Shown piece by piece: positions 40,219-51,700 of a stretch of DNA of 64,000 nucleotides. This stretch comes from Apus apus (taxonomy: Eukaryota; Chordata; Aves; Apodiformes; Apodidae). Under the pieces are notes generated by a model. That model was given only the letters and a program-made list of their open reading frames with translations. It searched no databases and was not told where the DNA came from. Every line of letters begins with the position of its first letter. The stretch's first letter is position 1. The translations under genes and the position numbers were made by a program. Location: positions 11,051,501 to 11,115,500 of the forward strand of contig NC_067287.1 in assembly GCF_020740795.1 (NCBI RefSeq). Direction: 5' to 3'.

Positions 40219-41234
40219 CTGAAGTTCTTCAACAGTTACTTGTTTTCCCCGTGAACAAATGGGGGGGCTTCTGTTCGTTCTCTGAGTGCTTTTTTCTCCC
40301 TCATTCCCAGTAGGTTAAGATGTGTATGAATAAAATACACAAATGTCTAACAGGAAAATGCTTTGGAGAAGGTTGTGTTTAATAAAGCAAATGGCCTGCC
40401 TTTGGGCAATTGGTTATTTGTACTGCAGGAGGCCAGCAAAGCCCCACTGGGAAAGATATTTTCACAGGTCTATAAAAGAAAAAACTTTGCTTTGGATGGA
40501 GCTGGGGAACACCTTGTGTCCTCCTTGTGTTACAGTCTAGAAGTAGAGCTCAACTGTGAATTGCCTCTTTTATCTGGAGTCAATGAGCTCAGACAAATAG
40601 CCAGGCTGGAACTTTCTTTTTTCCTCCAGAATGTTCCTGTTATTATTCCCTTGTTTAATTTCTCTAAAGACTACATTGACACTAGGAAAGAGGATTAAAT
40701 CCTGGCTTCTGGTGGTTGCTAGTACAGCTGAGAATTGCATATACTGCCTTTAGATGTGCTATGATGGTCTTACTCTTTCTGTGCACGATACTGTTCGCGG
40801 ACAGGCGAGTGCTGTTCACTGCTCGAGGAAAGGTACCATAAGAAGGCAGATCTTGGCTTAAAGTAAACAAAGCTTAATTTTCTAGCTATAGGAAGAAAAA
40901 CAGGAAATGTTTTTAAAGATCTTTTAATGAAAAGCTTGATCCTGCAAAAGGAAACTAAAGTCCAAAATGCAAACTCAGTGGGAATTCTTCAGGCTTAGCC
41001 GTCTCCAGATGGACTGTGAACTTCCAACCTGAGCTCTGGGTTTGAGAACTTATTTTGTCTATGGTAAGTATTTGCTCACTGGCTACATGTTTTTAAATGT
41101 TGTGGTGGGAGGAGAAGGAGATTTGAATCAAACATTTGAAATGTTCACTGTCTTGTGTAATTCTTGGTGTGTTGACAGAGCAGTAATGAAAGGCTGTTTC
41201 AGCTGACCAGTTGGAATATGGATGGAGAATGTGC

Positions 41235-41475
41235 ATGTGGTAAGGAGATCTGCATTCAATTACAGTCCTACCACAGACTGGCTGCAGACAAGACAATTAT
41301 TCTGTGCCTCAGTTCCCTCATTCTAAAACAATGATATTTCTTTGTCTGGCTTGTCTACTTAGAGGAGATGCTCCTTAGGGCACTGACTGTCTCTTAAAAT
41401 GTTTTTTGTTTATCAGTTAATACAAAGCAGCTCTGATTGTCAGTGTGCTACTGGAATTCTATTGCTCCTAATCAG
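41235..41475 (+). mobile_element. Old MIR/amniote CORE-SINE copy
   Basis: The order of diagnostic words fits an amniote MIR-type SINE: CCTACCACAGACTGGCTGCA, then TGTGCCTCAGTTCCCTCATT, TAAAACAATGATA, and CTTAGGGCACTGACTGTCTC near 41370. These correspond to the conserved SINE core and its 3' part. Such copies in birds predate the bird lineage, so divergence is high and the ends are approximate. Confidence 0.7.
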
Positions 41476-44400
41476 AAGAAGTGGCTAATTAGTCATTGGT
41501 TATCTCTGGGTTTCATTTTTACTTTCTTTATCTAATCTTGGCAAAAATGCTTTCTTCTTGGACAGCATCGCATAGTACTTTTGGAAAAATGTCTCATATG
41601 ATGTGTTTATTTCTCTTTAATCCCATTCTATCAAAATTCAAGAATGTCAGCAATGGTAGTTCAAATTCCCACACTAAACCATGCAGACAATTTTTTTCTT
41701 AGACTGAAAAATTTTGTTATAAACAAACACCCCTGATTACCACTGCAAAGCTCTTTCATTGCCAGTTAGCCCCTTGTACATAAAGATAGGCAGATAGTTT
41801 CAGAATAAGTTTGAGATGTCAAAACCTGTCTAGTCTAGGTGATTTTTAATGCAGTCTCTCGTGCATGTGTGTTATTCACATTAAAAATCTCACTTTGAGA
41901 CAGAAGCCACTTGGGCTGACTTAAAAATATTTGACCAGATAAGACAGAGACGTAACAGTCACTGGAAGCCTTTCCAACTTGGGATATTTAATTAGATCTT
42001 ATGACTGAAAATTCTTACCATCATCAGAAGATCAACATTCCAACATATTCCTGGTTATTTGTATTAAATATTCCCTTTTTTGGTCCTAAGTGTGAATGTT
42101 TGGAAAAATGTTAATACAATCCACTTGACTTCACTGGCACATTTTACAAAAGGAGGAAGAAAAAATGTGGAAGCCACTGAAAACTAAAGGGTTCTTGCTT
42201 TGGAGAAAAACAAAGTTCAAGCCAATGCTACAGACTGGCTGGAACTCTTCCACAGTTTTAAAAGGAAAAGTCCCTGTTGAAGATTCTTTTCACAAAACTC
42301 CTTTACTTCCTTTGAATAAAAGAGGAACCAAGCACACTTAACACTGTGTAAAACACATTTCTTTCAGAGAAGCCAGCTTTATCTTCAAGTCCCAACCAGT
42401 TTATCTGTTTAAACTAATTTTTAGCTCAAAGTCTCAGAAATTTGACACACCACAGGGACTCAGAGTTTTCAGTCTAGATGGAACTTGCTGACAATTCTCT
42501 CAGCTAGGGCACTGATAGAGCAGGATTGGTTTCTCTCAGTGTGTTTGGTAAGAAGAAATGTTTCTCTCTTTCAGAGAAAAAGAAAGAAAGGGGAGAAGGA
42601 AAGAAAACGTTCATTTTCTCTCTCCCTGTATCTGCAAAGTGCACCAGCTACATCTATATGGTATCTCGGTGTGTGGTATATTTGAATGATGTGCAAATAC
42701 AGTTGTTTTCAAAGTGCCTGGGAAATCCTGTGTGAATCATTATCCTCCACAAGCTACAAGTTTTCACCTGTTCAGCAAGAGAGCTTTAGCTATAAATCCA
42801 GAAGCCTAGGTAAATCTACAGTGTACCCAGAGCTGGCTTCCAAAATACAGATGATGAACTATTTATGTGGCACTCCTGCTGTGGGTGGTTGGCAATCCCA
42901 GATGTGCACTCAAGGATGGTCAGGCATCTGTTGCATTTCCAGATAACTCTAATGTCCTCTTGCATTTCCATTGTTTGTGTTGTTGACAACTGACAACAAA
43001 ATTTCCCAGCAAAACCTTTTAATTACAAATGCTACGTTACTTTTCCATAACTGTGGAAGTTACCTAATCTGAGCTTGGTCAAATTAGAACTATATTGCCA
43101 TGAATTAGGCAACCTTCAAATATATCTTCCTCAATTTTTCACATTTACTTCTTCAGTGTAACAAAATTTGTGTTTCATGAGATTACCAGCAATTGTTTCT
43201 ATCACACTACCTTTCACTCTGAAGATTTGCATGGTGCTCTGAAGATTTATATTTAAAAGGAAATCTAAAAAGAAAACAAACAAACAAAAAAGTACTGTGC
43301 ATCTCTGTAATCAAGCTGCAGCCATGTAGCCATTACCAGTGGTTCTTTCTTTAGGCTAGGAATTGAGATTAGAGACTGAAGGTTGTAATAAAAGTAAATT
43401 ATACTCTGTGGCTAGTTTGGCTGGTCTCCGTATGGAGGGGGAAAGGCACTAACCTCATATGTAATGGAAGCTCTAGTTCTGGGCTATTACTTGAGCAGAA
43501 CATAAGGATGATCTGGTAGAAATGGTTAATAAGCATATTTTCTGAACTTTTCCAGACTTTCATCTCAGAAACTCTTTGTTAATCTGAATTTTGTTCTGCT
43601 GAAGTGAGAACTTCAGGGTAAAAGAGTTGTATCTTCCACAGATGTGGAGATACCACCTGTCTCCATTTCATGAAGAAAAGTGCAGAGCTAACAGCATGAT
43701 GCAGAGTGGCAATATTGCCTTTCTGTTGATTGCCTTTCTATTGGGCAACTAATTTGTAGGACCAATCTAGTCAGTACCTGTTTCTCAATGCCTTTTTACA
43801 TAAGACACAGTGACCACTTCCTTCATCCATCACTTGACTTGCACAAAAAGCAATAGTACTCTGCTGATGGCATTACTGCAGGAACTGTCTGAAGTATTTA
43901 TTGTCTTAATGTATGAAATTGAAAGTTCTCTGCCACCACCAGTGGCTTTAGAAAAATGATGGTGCAGAATTTTTGCAGTCAACCCAAATATTTGGTCTGC
44001 TAGTCTCAATAATTTGTTAGTTTGAAACACAAGTTGTTAATTTTAGTGGCTATTACAGTGACATTTCTAGCTTTTCCTTGTTGTTGCCACTACCTCATAC
44101 ATTATTGCAACCTCTAAATACAAGAGGATAAAACAGCTGCTGAGTTTTCAAGTATGTAATTTCCCCAAGAGCCAAATGCTTACCACCCTGTTTCCTTCTC
44201 CCACCAAACCTAAATGTGTAGATTCAGATACAAGCATATGTTACTAAAGAGGCATAAACTGCCTACGTGGTCTTTTGCTGACAGACCTAATTTATTTTTC
44301 TTGCTCCTGAGCTGAGTGAACTAATGTGAGCCTAAATGCTATATGTCAATGTTAGTGCTATATTATGTCTGACCTCTTGGCTTCCTCCCTCCTTAGGTAC

Positions 44401-47400
44401 TTAATCTCTGTATTTGCAGCGTGAAACTCACAGCCTTCTCGATGCTTCCTGTATTCCTGGTCAGTAAAGACAGAAGCAGGATGGGGGATGATAATCTGCC
44501 TGCAGATTTGGGGAGATATGGTTGTGCCTCACCTTTTAGAAGATTATCTTCTAATCTCAAGAGCCTAGAAGCTACATTGCTTTTTATAAAATGAGTGCTC
44601 ACATTCTACAAAAACAGGCAGTCACATACCAGAAAGAGAAAAGAAAGAATTGCCTCTGGGAAATGAACAAACGAGTTCCTTCCCAACAAAGTTACTTCCT
44701 AAGCATCTGATTCTACAAGTTGCTTTGCTTAGTAGGGGTCATATCAAGAACAAGCCCTATACTTAAGCAATTTCTGGTGCAGAAGTTTAAGTCAGAAAGA
44801 AGCACGTACAAAAGGGCACCTTCTGAATTTTATCCTGAAAGGACCCTACAAGATTTTACAGAAAGTTTGCAAGTGAGAGAGTGAATCAGGAAGAAGGCAC
44901 AAGGCAAAAGGAGAGGTCATCTTTACTCCCTTTTTACAGCTTTGCTCCTTGTACTCCTAATCACCTGATAATCATCTGAACCTTATAGTTCAGCTTCAGT
45001 AACTCACTTTTCCAAACACTTCAGCTGGGTAACTTCATCCTTCACTTGTTTCCTGTGCCTTGCCCTACAGAAGCTACATAAGCTCTCTGAGGGTTTTGCT
45101 GATCACAGTCCGTGGCTTGTAAGCTACAAAAATCTAAATGTAGGTCAAGATGAGTTGAAACCTTTTAAAACACAGCCAGCCGCTGTTTCCTAAACACATC
45201 CCTGGAGCAGCTGCATGAAGGATGTTTACAATTAAAAAGAAACAAAAAAACCCCAAACCCTCAAGCAGCCAGTTAAGAATGCACAGGATTATTCTATCCA
45301 GCAGCATTCTTTAAGCGTCATAGCTGAACATTCATTATCTTGAGCTTGATCTGATTTAGGAGCAGCATCTAAAGAAGAGCCACTATTGACTTCCAGTGTC
45401 CTCGAGGGCTCTTAGGACAAAGGCTCAACTTAGAAAACAAACGGTCCTAGCAAGGACTCTGGAAAGAAACTGTGACTGGACATGTAGTGTTACATCACAC
45501 TGGATTCTGCTACAATGGGATATCCCTCACTTTTTTCTTTTTTCTTTTTTTAATTTCTTGATCTGGCTTGTGCAATCAAAAAAACAAAACAAACTAAAAA
45601 AAAAAAAAAAAAAAAAAAAAGGAAAGGAAAAAAAGAGAGAAGTATGTGAACTCTGCTGAGAATGAGTCAATCCCCTGAAACCCAGCAGGGGCACCGTCTG
45701 CTCTCCTCATGGAGCTCAGCAGCTTTCATCCTGATTCAAGTGTCTCCTACTCCTCCCTCTCAGCTGAAGGCAGATGTGGGTTCACTGGCAAACTGGGCCT
45801 TGTTCTTTGTGAGTGTTTAAGGCCTGAGCAATCATTTTAAATTGAAAGCAGAGGCAATGATGCTATTACAATATTGTCTAGAGCAGCAATTCCCAACTGG
45901 TAAGACATGAGAACATTTACAAGAAAGGAGTTTAATGAAGTCTAGGCTAGAAATCAGGAAAGAAAAACACGAGCATGACACAGAGCAGCATCTTCTTGGA
46001 CTGAATGCTTAAAAATGTTTAGAAGAAAACTCTTTACCAGAAAGTGTTGCCAGTACAGACTTTGGTCAGCTGTGACACAGAAGAGGTCAAAGCAAGCTTG
46101 TGCCAGGCTCTGTGTGGGTATATTAAGGTTTCATGCTCTTTCTGTATTTTAATACCAAATAAACATTTATCTGCTAAAATAAAATGTTCATACAATAAGC
46201 ACCTTTCTTTCAACAGCTCACGTGCCAGTGGGTGTGTAGCTGTTGGATTCTGTGCACAAGCACTGCAATTTGAAATCAACTATAGACAGTCACGCACTTC
46301 AGCAGAGATCAGGGATGTATATGCATTTGTTTTGGACTAAAAGGGAAATATGTCAGTACAATCCAGGATGTGTCACTATGATGCACTGAGGAGGAAACAA
46401 CCCAGGAGTAAAAGCCTGGCTGCATGTAATTAGTATAATAGGCATGTACAGTTGAATGCTAATGCTATGACTGGTGTTACCTGCCACCTGATTATCTGTG
46501 AAATAAACTGCTTAGTGGCTGTCTTTAATATTTGGGCCAACCATAGGCTTTGTTTGTTTTGCAGAAATTTTTTAAAATGTCCTTGAAACTCTGTTGTGAC
46601 TTCATAGAAAAGAAACTCTGAAGATGGAGGTTCAGCAGAGCCAGTGAGAACTGAGGTATTCAGAACCGCTTGGTTTGTGCTGCACCTGGAAAAATAAGAT
46701 TCAAAAGGAACAGCTATTGCTCTTCATGGACTCATACTGGTACCTGCTCTCATCATTTGCAGAGGCTTGTGCTTAGTGAGACTAATGATGTACCAGGAAA
46801 AGGCAGCATCCTGCACTGCCTCCTTCTACAGCCTGCTGAGGTTGTACAACATCCTCTATCAGTGGCTGAAAAATTCACCACAGGATCAAAATGAAAAACA
46901 TTGAGGTATTGCAAATATAAAACACCTGACATTGCAGCAGCAAAGTACAGCTTTGCTGTGACTTGCTTATCTTGGCCACATTTTTCCGGAGTTGACCGCT
47001 GTTGAGTGGAAAGAGAGTGAGGGGAGAGGAAGAACTAGAACCTGGACTGTGGTTTGCTCCATCACCCCTAGAGGTATTTCAGAGCCTGGTGAGGTGGCAA
47101 GTTCTCTGCAGCTTGTGCTTTCCCTTTTCTGTAGCAGTTCAGAAGCATGTTTTCAGATACGTAGCAGCAAACTCAGCACAGTGCAGAAGAATACAAGATG
47201 ACAGAAAGGAAAGGCTTTATCCATAGAACCTGGGCTTTTGGCCTGTCTATCCCCTGCAAGTTTATGATTTAGCTACAAATCCATTTCAGAGGAAAAGTCT
47301 GTTTTTTTAAAAGGTATAAATAAAAACGCTTAAAAGTACTGGATTAAAAAGGTTTTAAGTTTGCAATGTGCCTGGATTTCTCTGCCCCTCCCTTTCAGTG

Positions 47401-47689
47401 GGTTCCACATTAAGAAACTGCAGTTTTAAGGTTCCAGTACTGAAGAGGATTCAGTTTGTCCCCATCTCTCATTTGCTCTGCCTTCTACACTACTTTAGCA
47501 CTTCACTCAATTAGCTGCAAATGCTTTATTAAACTAAATCCCCTGCCCCAGATTTGGACATCACTGGCAGATGTGCTGGTGCACGAGCCCTAGCCAGGCC
47601 CTGGGGGTGGGTGAGGCAGAGGGCTGCCCTGAGCCCTGTGTGCCTGAAAGGGTGCCCCATGACTGCCATAGGGGTAGTGGGTGTCAGGG
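41476..47689. other. Intergenic, no gene recognised
   Basis: Unique AT-rich DNA with a purine-rich run at 42572-42608 and the A tract at 45596. It ends at the C/A-rich tract before the second CpG island. Confidence 0.5.
45596..45620. repeat. 25-base A run
   Basis: An uninterrupted A tract is followed by GGAAAGGAAAAAAAGAGAGA. No recognisable retroposed gene or SINE precedes it. Confidence 0.85.
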
Positions 47690-48110
47690 CTGTAGCTCCA
47701 TACAGACCCCTGCACTCTCCTTACATACTCATATGCACACCCCTAATAAACACACACCTTAGGCATCCTATCCTAGTCCTGCACAGACCTTCACATACAT
47801 CCCCTATGCACTTCCTATGCAAGGCACACACTCCTCCCCACAAACACAGATGTATGTCTATCTCCCACGTGTATTTCATGCACATCCCACACAAGCCCTT
47901 AAACACGCTTCTCTATGCTTTCCCATGCATACACCCCACAGAATCCCCATACACCCACTGTTTACAACCCCCGCATGCACCTTACACAGCCACCGCACCC
48001 CCGTACTCTAGTTCAATACACATCTCGTATAGCCCCCATGCCCTCATCCATCCCCCACCTGCACAGCTGTGCACACTCCCCGGGCACAACCACCCCACCT
48101 GTGCGAGCCG
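47690..48110 (+). repeat. C/A-rich, G-poor degenerate minisatellite-like tract
   Basis: About 420 bp are strongly strand-asymmetric, with loose repetition of words such as CACACCCC, CATACACCCC and CATGCAC. The tract runs directly into the second CpG island. It produces long open frames rich in His, Pro and Thr (47554-48171 and 47915-48712) that look like composition artefacts. Confidence 0.6.
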
Positions 48111-48166
48111 CCCCACACAGGTGCCGGGCTGGGGTCTCAGGCCCCTCCTCGCCAGCTCCGCTCCTG

Positions 48167-48176
48167 CCTAATAAGG
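48167..48176 (+). promoter_or_regulatory. Perfect CArG box (SRF site)
   Basis: CCTAATAAGG fits CC(A/T)6GG exactly and sits inside a GC-rich island, where such an AT-only core is unlikely by composition. Serum response factor with myocardin uses these sites in smooth-muscle contractile genes. Confidence 0.7.
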
Positions 48177-48440
48177 CTCCGAGGCGGCCGCCAGCCCGCG
48201 CTGCCGGGGCAGGGAAGGAGTTAAAGGCAGCCGCACCGACCGCAGCGAGTATCGCCGCCGGGCACCGCTTCCCCCGCGGGCTCCGCGCTTCCCCCGCTCC
48301 CGGAGGGCGCAGGGCAGCGGCTGCCGGGCGGGCCGAGCGGCAGGTGGGCTGCGGACGGGGAGCCCGGTGGCTCCAGCAGCGCTTCCCGCAGCCGCGGGGC
48401 TCTCCCTGCTGGCTGCGCCCCGGGACGCGGAGGGAAGCCC

Positions 48441-48462
48441 GGGGGCGGGCACGGGTAGGGGG
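48441..48462 (+). other. G-quadruplex-forming stretch in the second CpG island
   Basis: Four G-runs (GGGGG, GGG, GGG, GGGGG) with loops of 1, 3 and 2 bases make a canonical quadruplex on the + strand, within the presumed 5' UTR exon if the MYLK model is right. Confidence 0.6.
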
Positions 48463-48735
48463 CACTTGGGCATCCCCTGGAGACGGGTGGGTGGAGCGGG
48501 AGGAGAAGGAGGAGGAGGGAAACCTGCTGCTCCGGAGGGCTGGGGCAGCTCAGCGACACGGGCTGCGGGCACATGCCGGGCTTGGAGCATCGGAGCCGGG
48601 GGTTTTCTGCCGGTGTCTCAACCCAGCTTCCATCCCTTTCTCTGCAAGAGAGTCAGCTGGGCTGCTGCAGGGAGAAGTGCTCACCTACGGCTCCCGTGCC
48701 GGAGGGCATTAATCCGAGAGCAAGGAAACCGAGTA

Positions 48736-48742
48736 GTAAGTA
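48736..48742 (+). other. Strong splice donor ending the presumed first exon
   Basis: GTAAGTA after CCGAGTA gives an excellent U1 match from +1 to +7, though the last exon bases (TA) are not ideal. It marks the change from GC-rich to AT-rich sequence, as expected at the end of a CpG-island exon. Confidence 0.45.
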
Positions 48743-51700
48743 CATATTGCATTTTATGTCTAGTTCGTACAGTTTTGTTTTTCCGTGTTGGCAGGTAGCA
48801 AAGGCTTGTTAAGAACAAGCATTTATAGATTAGGCTGTAATGCTCATCTCCTGTGCTCTCCCTTGGACTTCTGAGCCCTTCAAGGATAAGGGTGCATACG
48901 TGAAGTCGCATGTAGGAATGTTCCTTCCTCGCGTGTTTACATCTTCCACGTTTCAGACAAAAATGTGTGTGGTTTTCTAACTTCTGTCGTTCTCAAAGTA
49001 ATTTGTACCATGTTGCACAACACGCTGTGTGTCTCTGTGAAGGATAAATGCTGGTGAGGCCACTCAGATATACTGGATAAAGACGGGGGAAGGAGATGCA
49101 TGCTTAAAATCATTAACTTGGTAGAGGGGGAGAGGAGGTGAAATCACTTATCTGCATGCTGCCTTCGTGCTATGGAGCAATATGTTTTTGGGGATTCTAT
49201 GCCACTTAATCGTCTTTACTGTATGTGCACATCTGGACTCTGGCTCATCACCACTCCTTACACTCAGGCTGGAAGGGAGTGGCATGGCAGACTAAAGGGG
49301 GCTGGAGATTAGGGGCAAAGTCAGAAAATCCTGCTCTTCTCTTGCAGTTTAAAACATATATTTTAGCTACAGTTCTGCCTTTTGCAGTCTAAATCCACAG
49401 GAATACTTGGCCCAGAGTCAGGAATTGAAATAAAAAGTGTATTGAAGCCTGGGTTATGTTTGCTACAAAGGGAATGGTTGAGAGGATAAATGCAAATACC
49501 TGGTTCCACACACCCTGCTTCTGAGGGTTTCCAAGCATTCAACCCTGTGGAGGGTGAGCACGGAGTTACATGACATGCAGGTGTGTTCCCACTATGACTC
49601 TCCAAAATTATGCTGCCACTTAGTGGAGTGCTGAAAATACAACTTAACTGACAGAAATGCTACAGGAAGAAGTAATTCCTTCCACGTTTTAAATCCCAAA
49701 CTGAGCGACTATCTCCCTCCCTCTGCTTCCTGCAAATGCCTTTATCTTTTTGTCTCCTAGTGACTTGCTAAATACAGAATGTGTCTTCCTGTGCAAGTTT
49801 GTATTTGCTGAGATGTCCCTGGAACTAGGCTCTAAGAGTGCACTTTGGGAGTCTCTTGTTTTTAAATTAAAATTATATTTACTAATAACTGTCAGATTAC
49901 CTGAATAGTTAACTTTCATCTGGCACATATCCACAGCATTTTTGGGTTCCTCAAATGATAGGATTCTTCTGTAGCTAGTTGCTATGTGCACTGGAGTTTT
50001 GTAACACAGTATTCTCTAACACGTTTGTGTAACACACTGATGTGCTTGTCCTCAGCATTTTACCTTCCAGGACAATATTAACTGTATTTAACTCCAGCAA
50101 TAACTGGAGTGACTTTGTTGGTTGTAATAGGAGAATGTTTGCCACCAGAGGACCAGCCACTAGAAGGACAGGCAGCATGTCCTGTGGTAGTGTGTGATGT
50201 ATTAATAGTATTTCACCTCTGGAGAGAGACATGACCAGAAAGCAAATGCCTGATTTAATACACATCACAGCTTGGATTTTATATAAAATGTGGGAGGCTC
50301 ATGCTAGTTAATATCACTGACCCAAATTTTATTGGTCTTTTGGGGAGAGCTTAAAAGTTCTACTGCAAAGAAAGTTAGGAATCTGAAACTTTGAAAGCAA
50401 CTATCTATAGCTTTGTCTTGCTATGTGGTGCAGAGGAGGATGAAGGAAATAAATAACATTCTCTTGGTTTGCTTGTATAATGCTGAAAGGGGATTTATGA
50501 AGTCTGAAATAAGAAGTCATTACATATTGTCACTGGCTTAAGTTAAAGATTTTTCAGCAGTTTCTGTTCTAGGTTTTCACTGGCTCCTTCTTTAAGATCA
50601 TTAGGGCTTCCTCTGGGTGATGATCCTATTTTTACAGTCAATCAAAATCCATACCAATAGCCTTATGCAGACCAAATACACTGCATTAGAAAAACTAGAC
50701 CGACTGCTACAAATTACTTTCAGAGCCTTCCTAAAACAAAATGCAGATGTAAATAGCGTTCAGAACTGCTCCAAATGTTGTTGTGCATGTCTAAATCTGG
50801 AAAGTGTGCTCAGTTCAGTTTGAAAGCCATGTAGGGAGGTGGCTGAAGTTTTTGGTTAGACTGGAGAACTCAGAGCCACAGTCTGTGGTTGTTGGACTTG
50901 TAGGTAGTTTGGGTTCTGGCCTGAGCATGGGCTGGAAATGATCCTGGAGTGTTTCATCCTGGTTTTGCAGGAAGACTAATCTCTTCTCCTTCATAAACTT
51001 GTCAAGTTCATACTAAAACATGATGTAGTTGTTTGCTTTTGCTGTGTTTAGAGATGTATTCCATAGCTTTTCCAAGCTTTACTACACGGGTATGAGTTAC
51101 AAGGTAACAAAGGTAATTTTTTCCCCATGGCTGGTTAATACCCTCTTCTCTCTCTGATGTTATCTCTTTTTTTTTTTTTTAACCTCCCGTTGGAAAGTAG
51201 AATGTCATTTCTCTCATTGCTCTAGAAACATGTAGCTACACCTGTTGCAATAGACTTCAAAAAACTTCTGATCCTGAATGATGACAGTGGCATCCACGGT
51301 TTCATGCAGGATCTTAGCAAGCCTTGCACAGCTGCCTTCAGCCTTCACTGATGAGAATGCTTCCAGGATGTATGTTAGGATCACATATGCTGTCTGGATT
51401 TCAGCACTGCATGCAGAGAAGATATGCTTAATCTTCAGTGCTGAAAAGGATTTGTTAGTGAAGCCAGATGGATCCAGGTAGGATAGACACCAGTCATTTA
51501 TTTATTTTTAATTTATCACAGCTGTAAATGTCATCTGTGCCTGTTATTACAGTATGGGTCTTGCTAAAATCTAGGTTTGTCTTGAGCACTTGTAAAGGGT
51601 CTGTTGAATGTGCTACAGCAAGGACTGTCTCTAATAATGTCTTCATTAAGCCTCTCTACCAAAAGAGGAGTATAGTAATTGCCAGACTAACATATCACTT

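Larger units (their letters stand above)
22750..41234. other. Gene-poor intergenic interval after CCDC14
   Basis: About 18 kb with no frame showing domain motifs, splice-consistent exons or CpG islands. It contains the kappa-B palindrome (32545), a CA repeat (36632), the CTCF-like motif (39159) and CRE/E-box motifs (40200). An unspliced open frame at 40351-40698 has no recognisable homology. Confidence 0.5.
48080..48735 (+). promoter_or_regulatory. MYLK: CpG island, probable MYLK promoter and non-coding exon 1
   Basis: About 650 bp are CpG-dense, with a perfect CArG box near the left edge (48167-48176) and a strong donor GTAAGTA after 48735. The exon would be untranslated. In mammals the gene after the 3' end of CCDC14, on the same strand and with its 5' end nearest, is MYLK, which is a serum-response-factor target in smooth muscle. 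I see no MYLK protein-coding exon downstream to 64000, which fits its long first intron. Assignment rests on synteny plus the CArG box. The alternative is an unrelated or non-coding transcript. Confidence 0.5.

Noticed and set aside
45230-45660. Processed pseudogene or SINE suggested by the 25-base A run
   Set aside because: The sequence before the A run matches no gene or SINE I recognise, and no target-site duplication is evident.
45880-45925. Possible old hAT-type DNA transposon end (CAATTCCCAACTGGTAAGAC)
   Set aside because: The match is too short and generic to support.
47554-48712. Open frames of 205 and 265 codons before and through the second CpG island
   Set aside because: They arise from the C/A-rich tract and GC-rich island, are repetitive His/Pro/Thr or Arg/Ala-rich, and have no recognisable homology.
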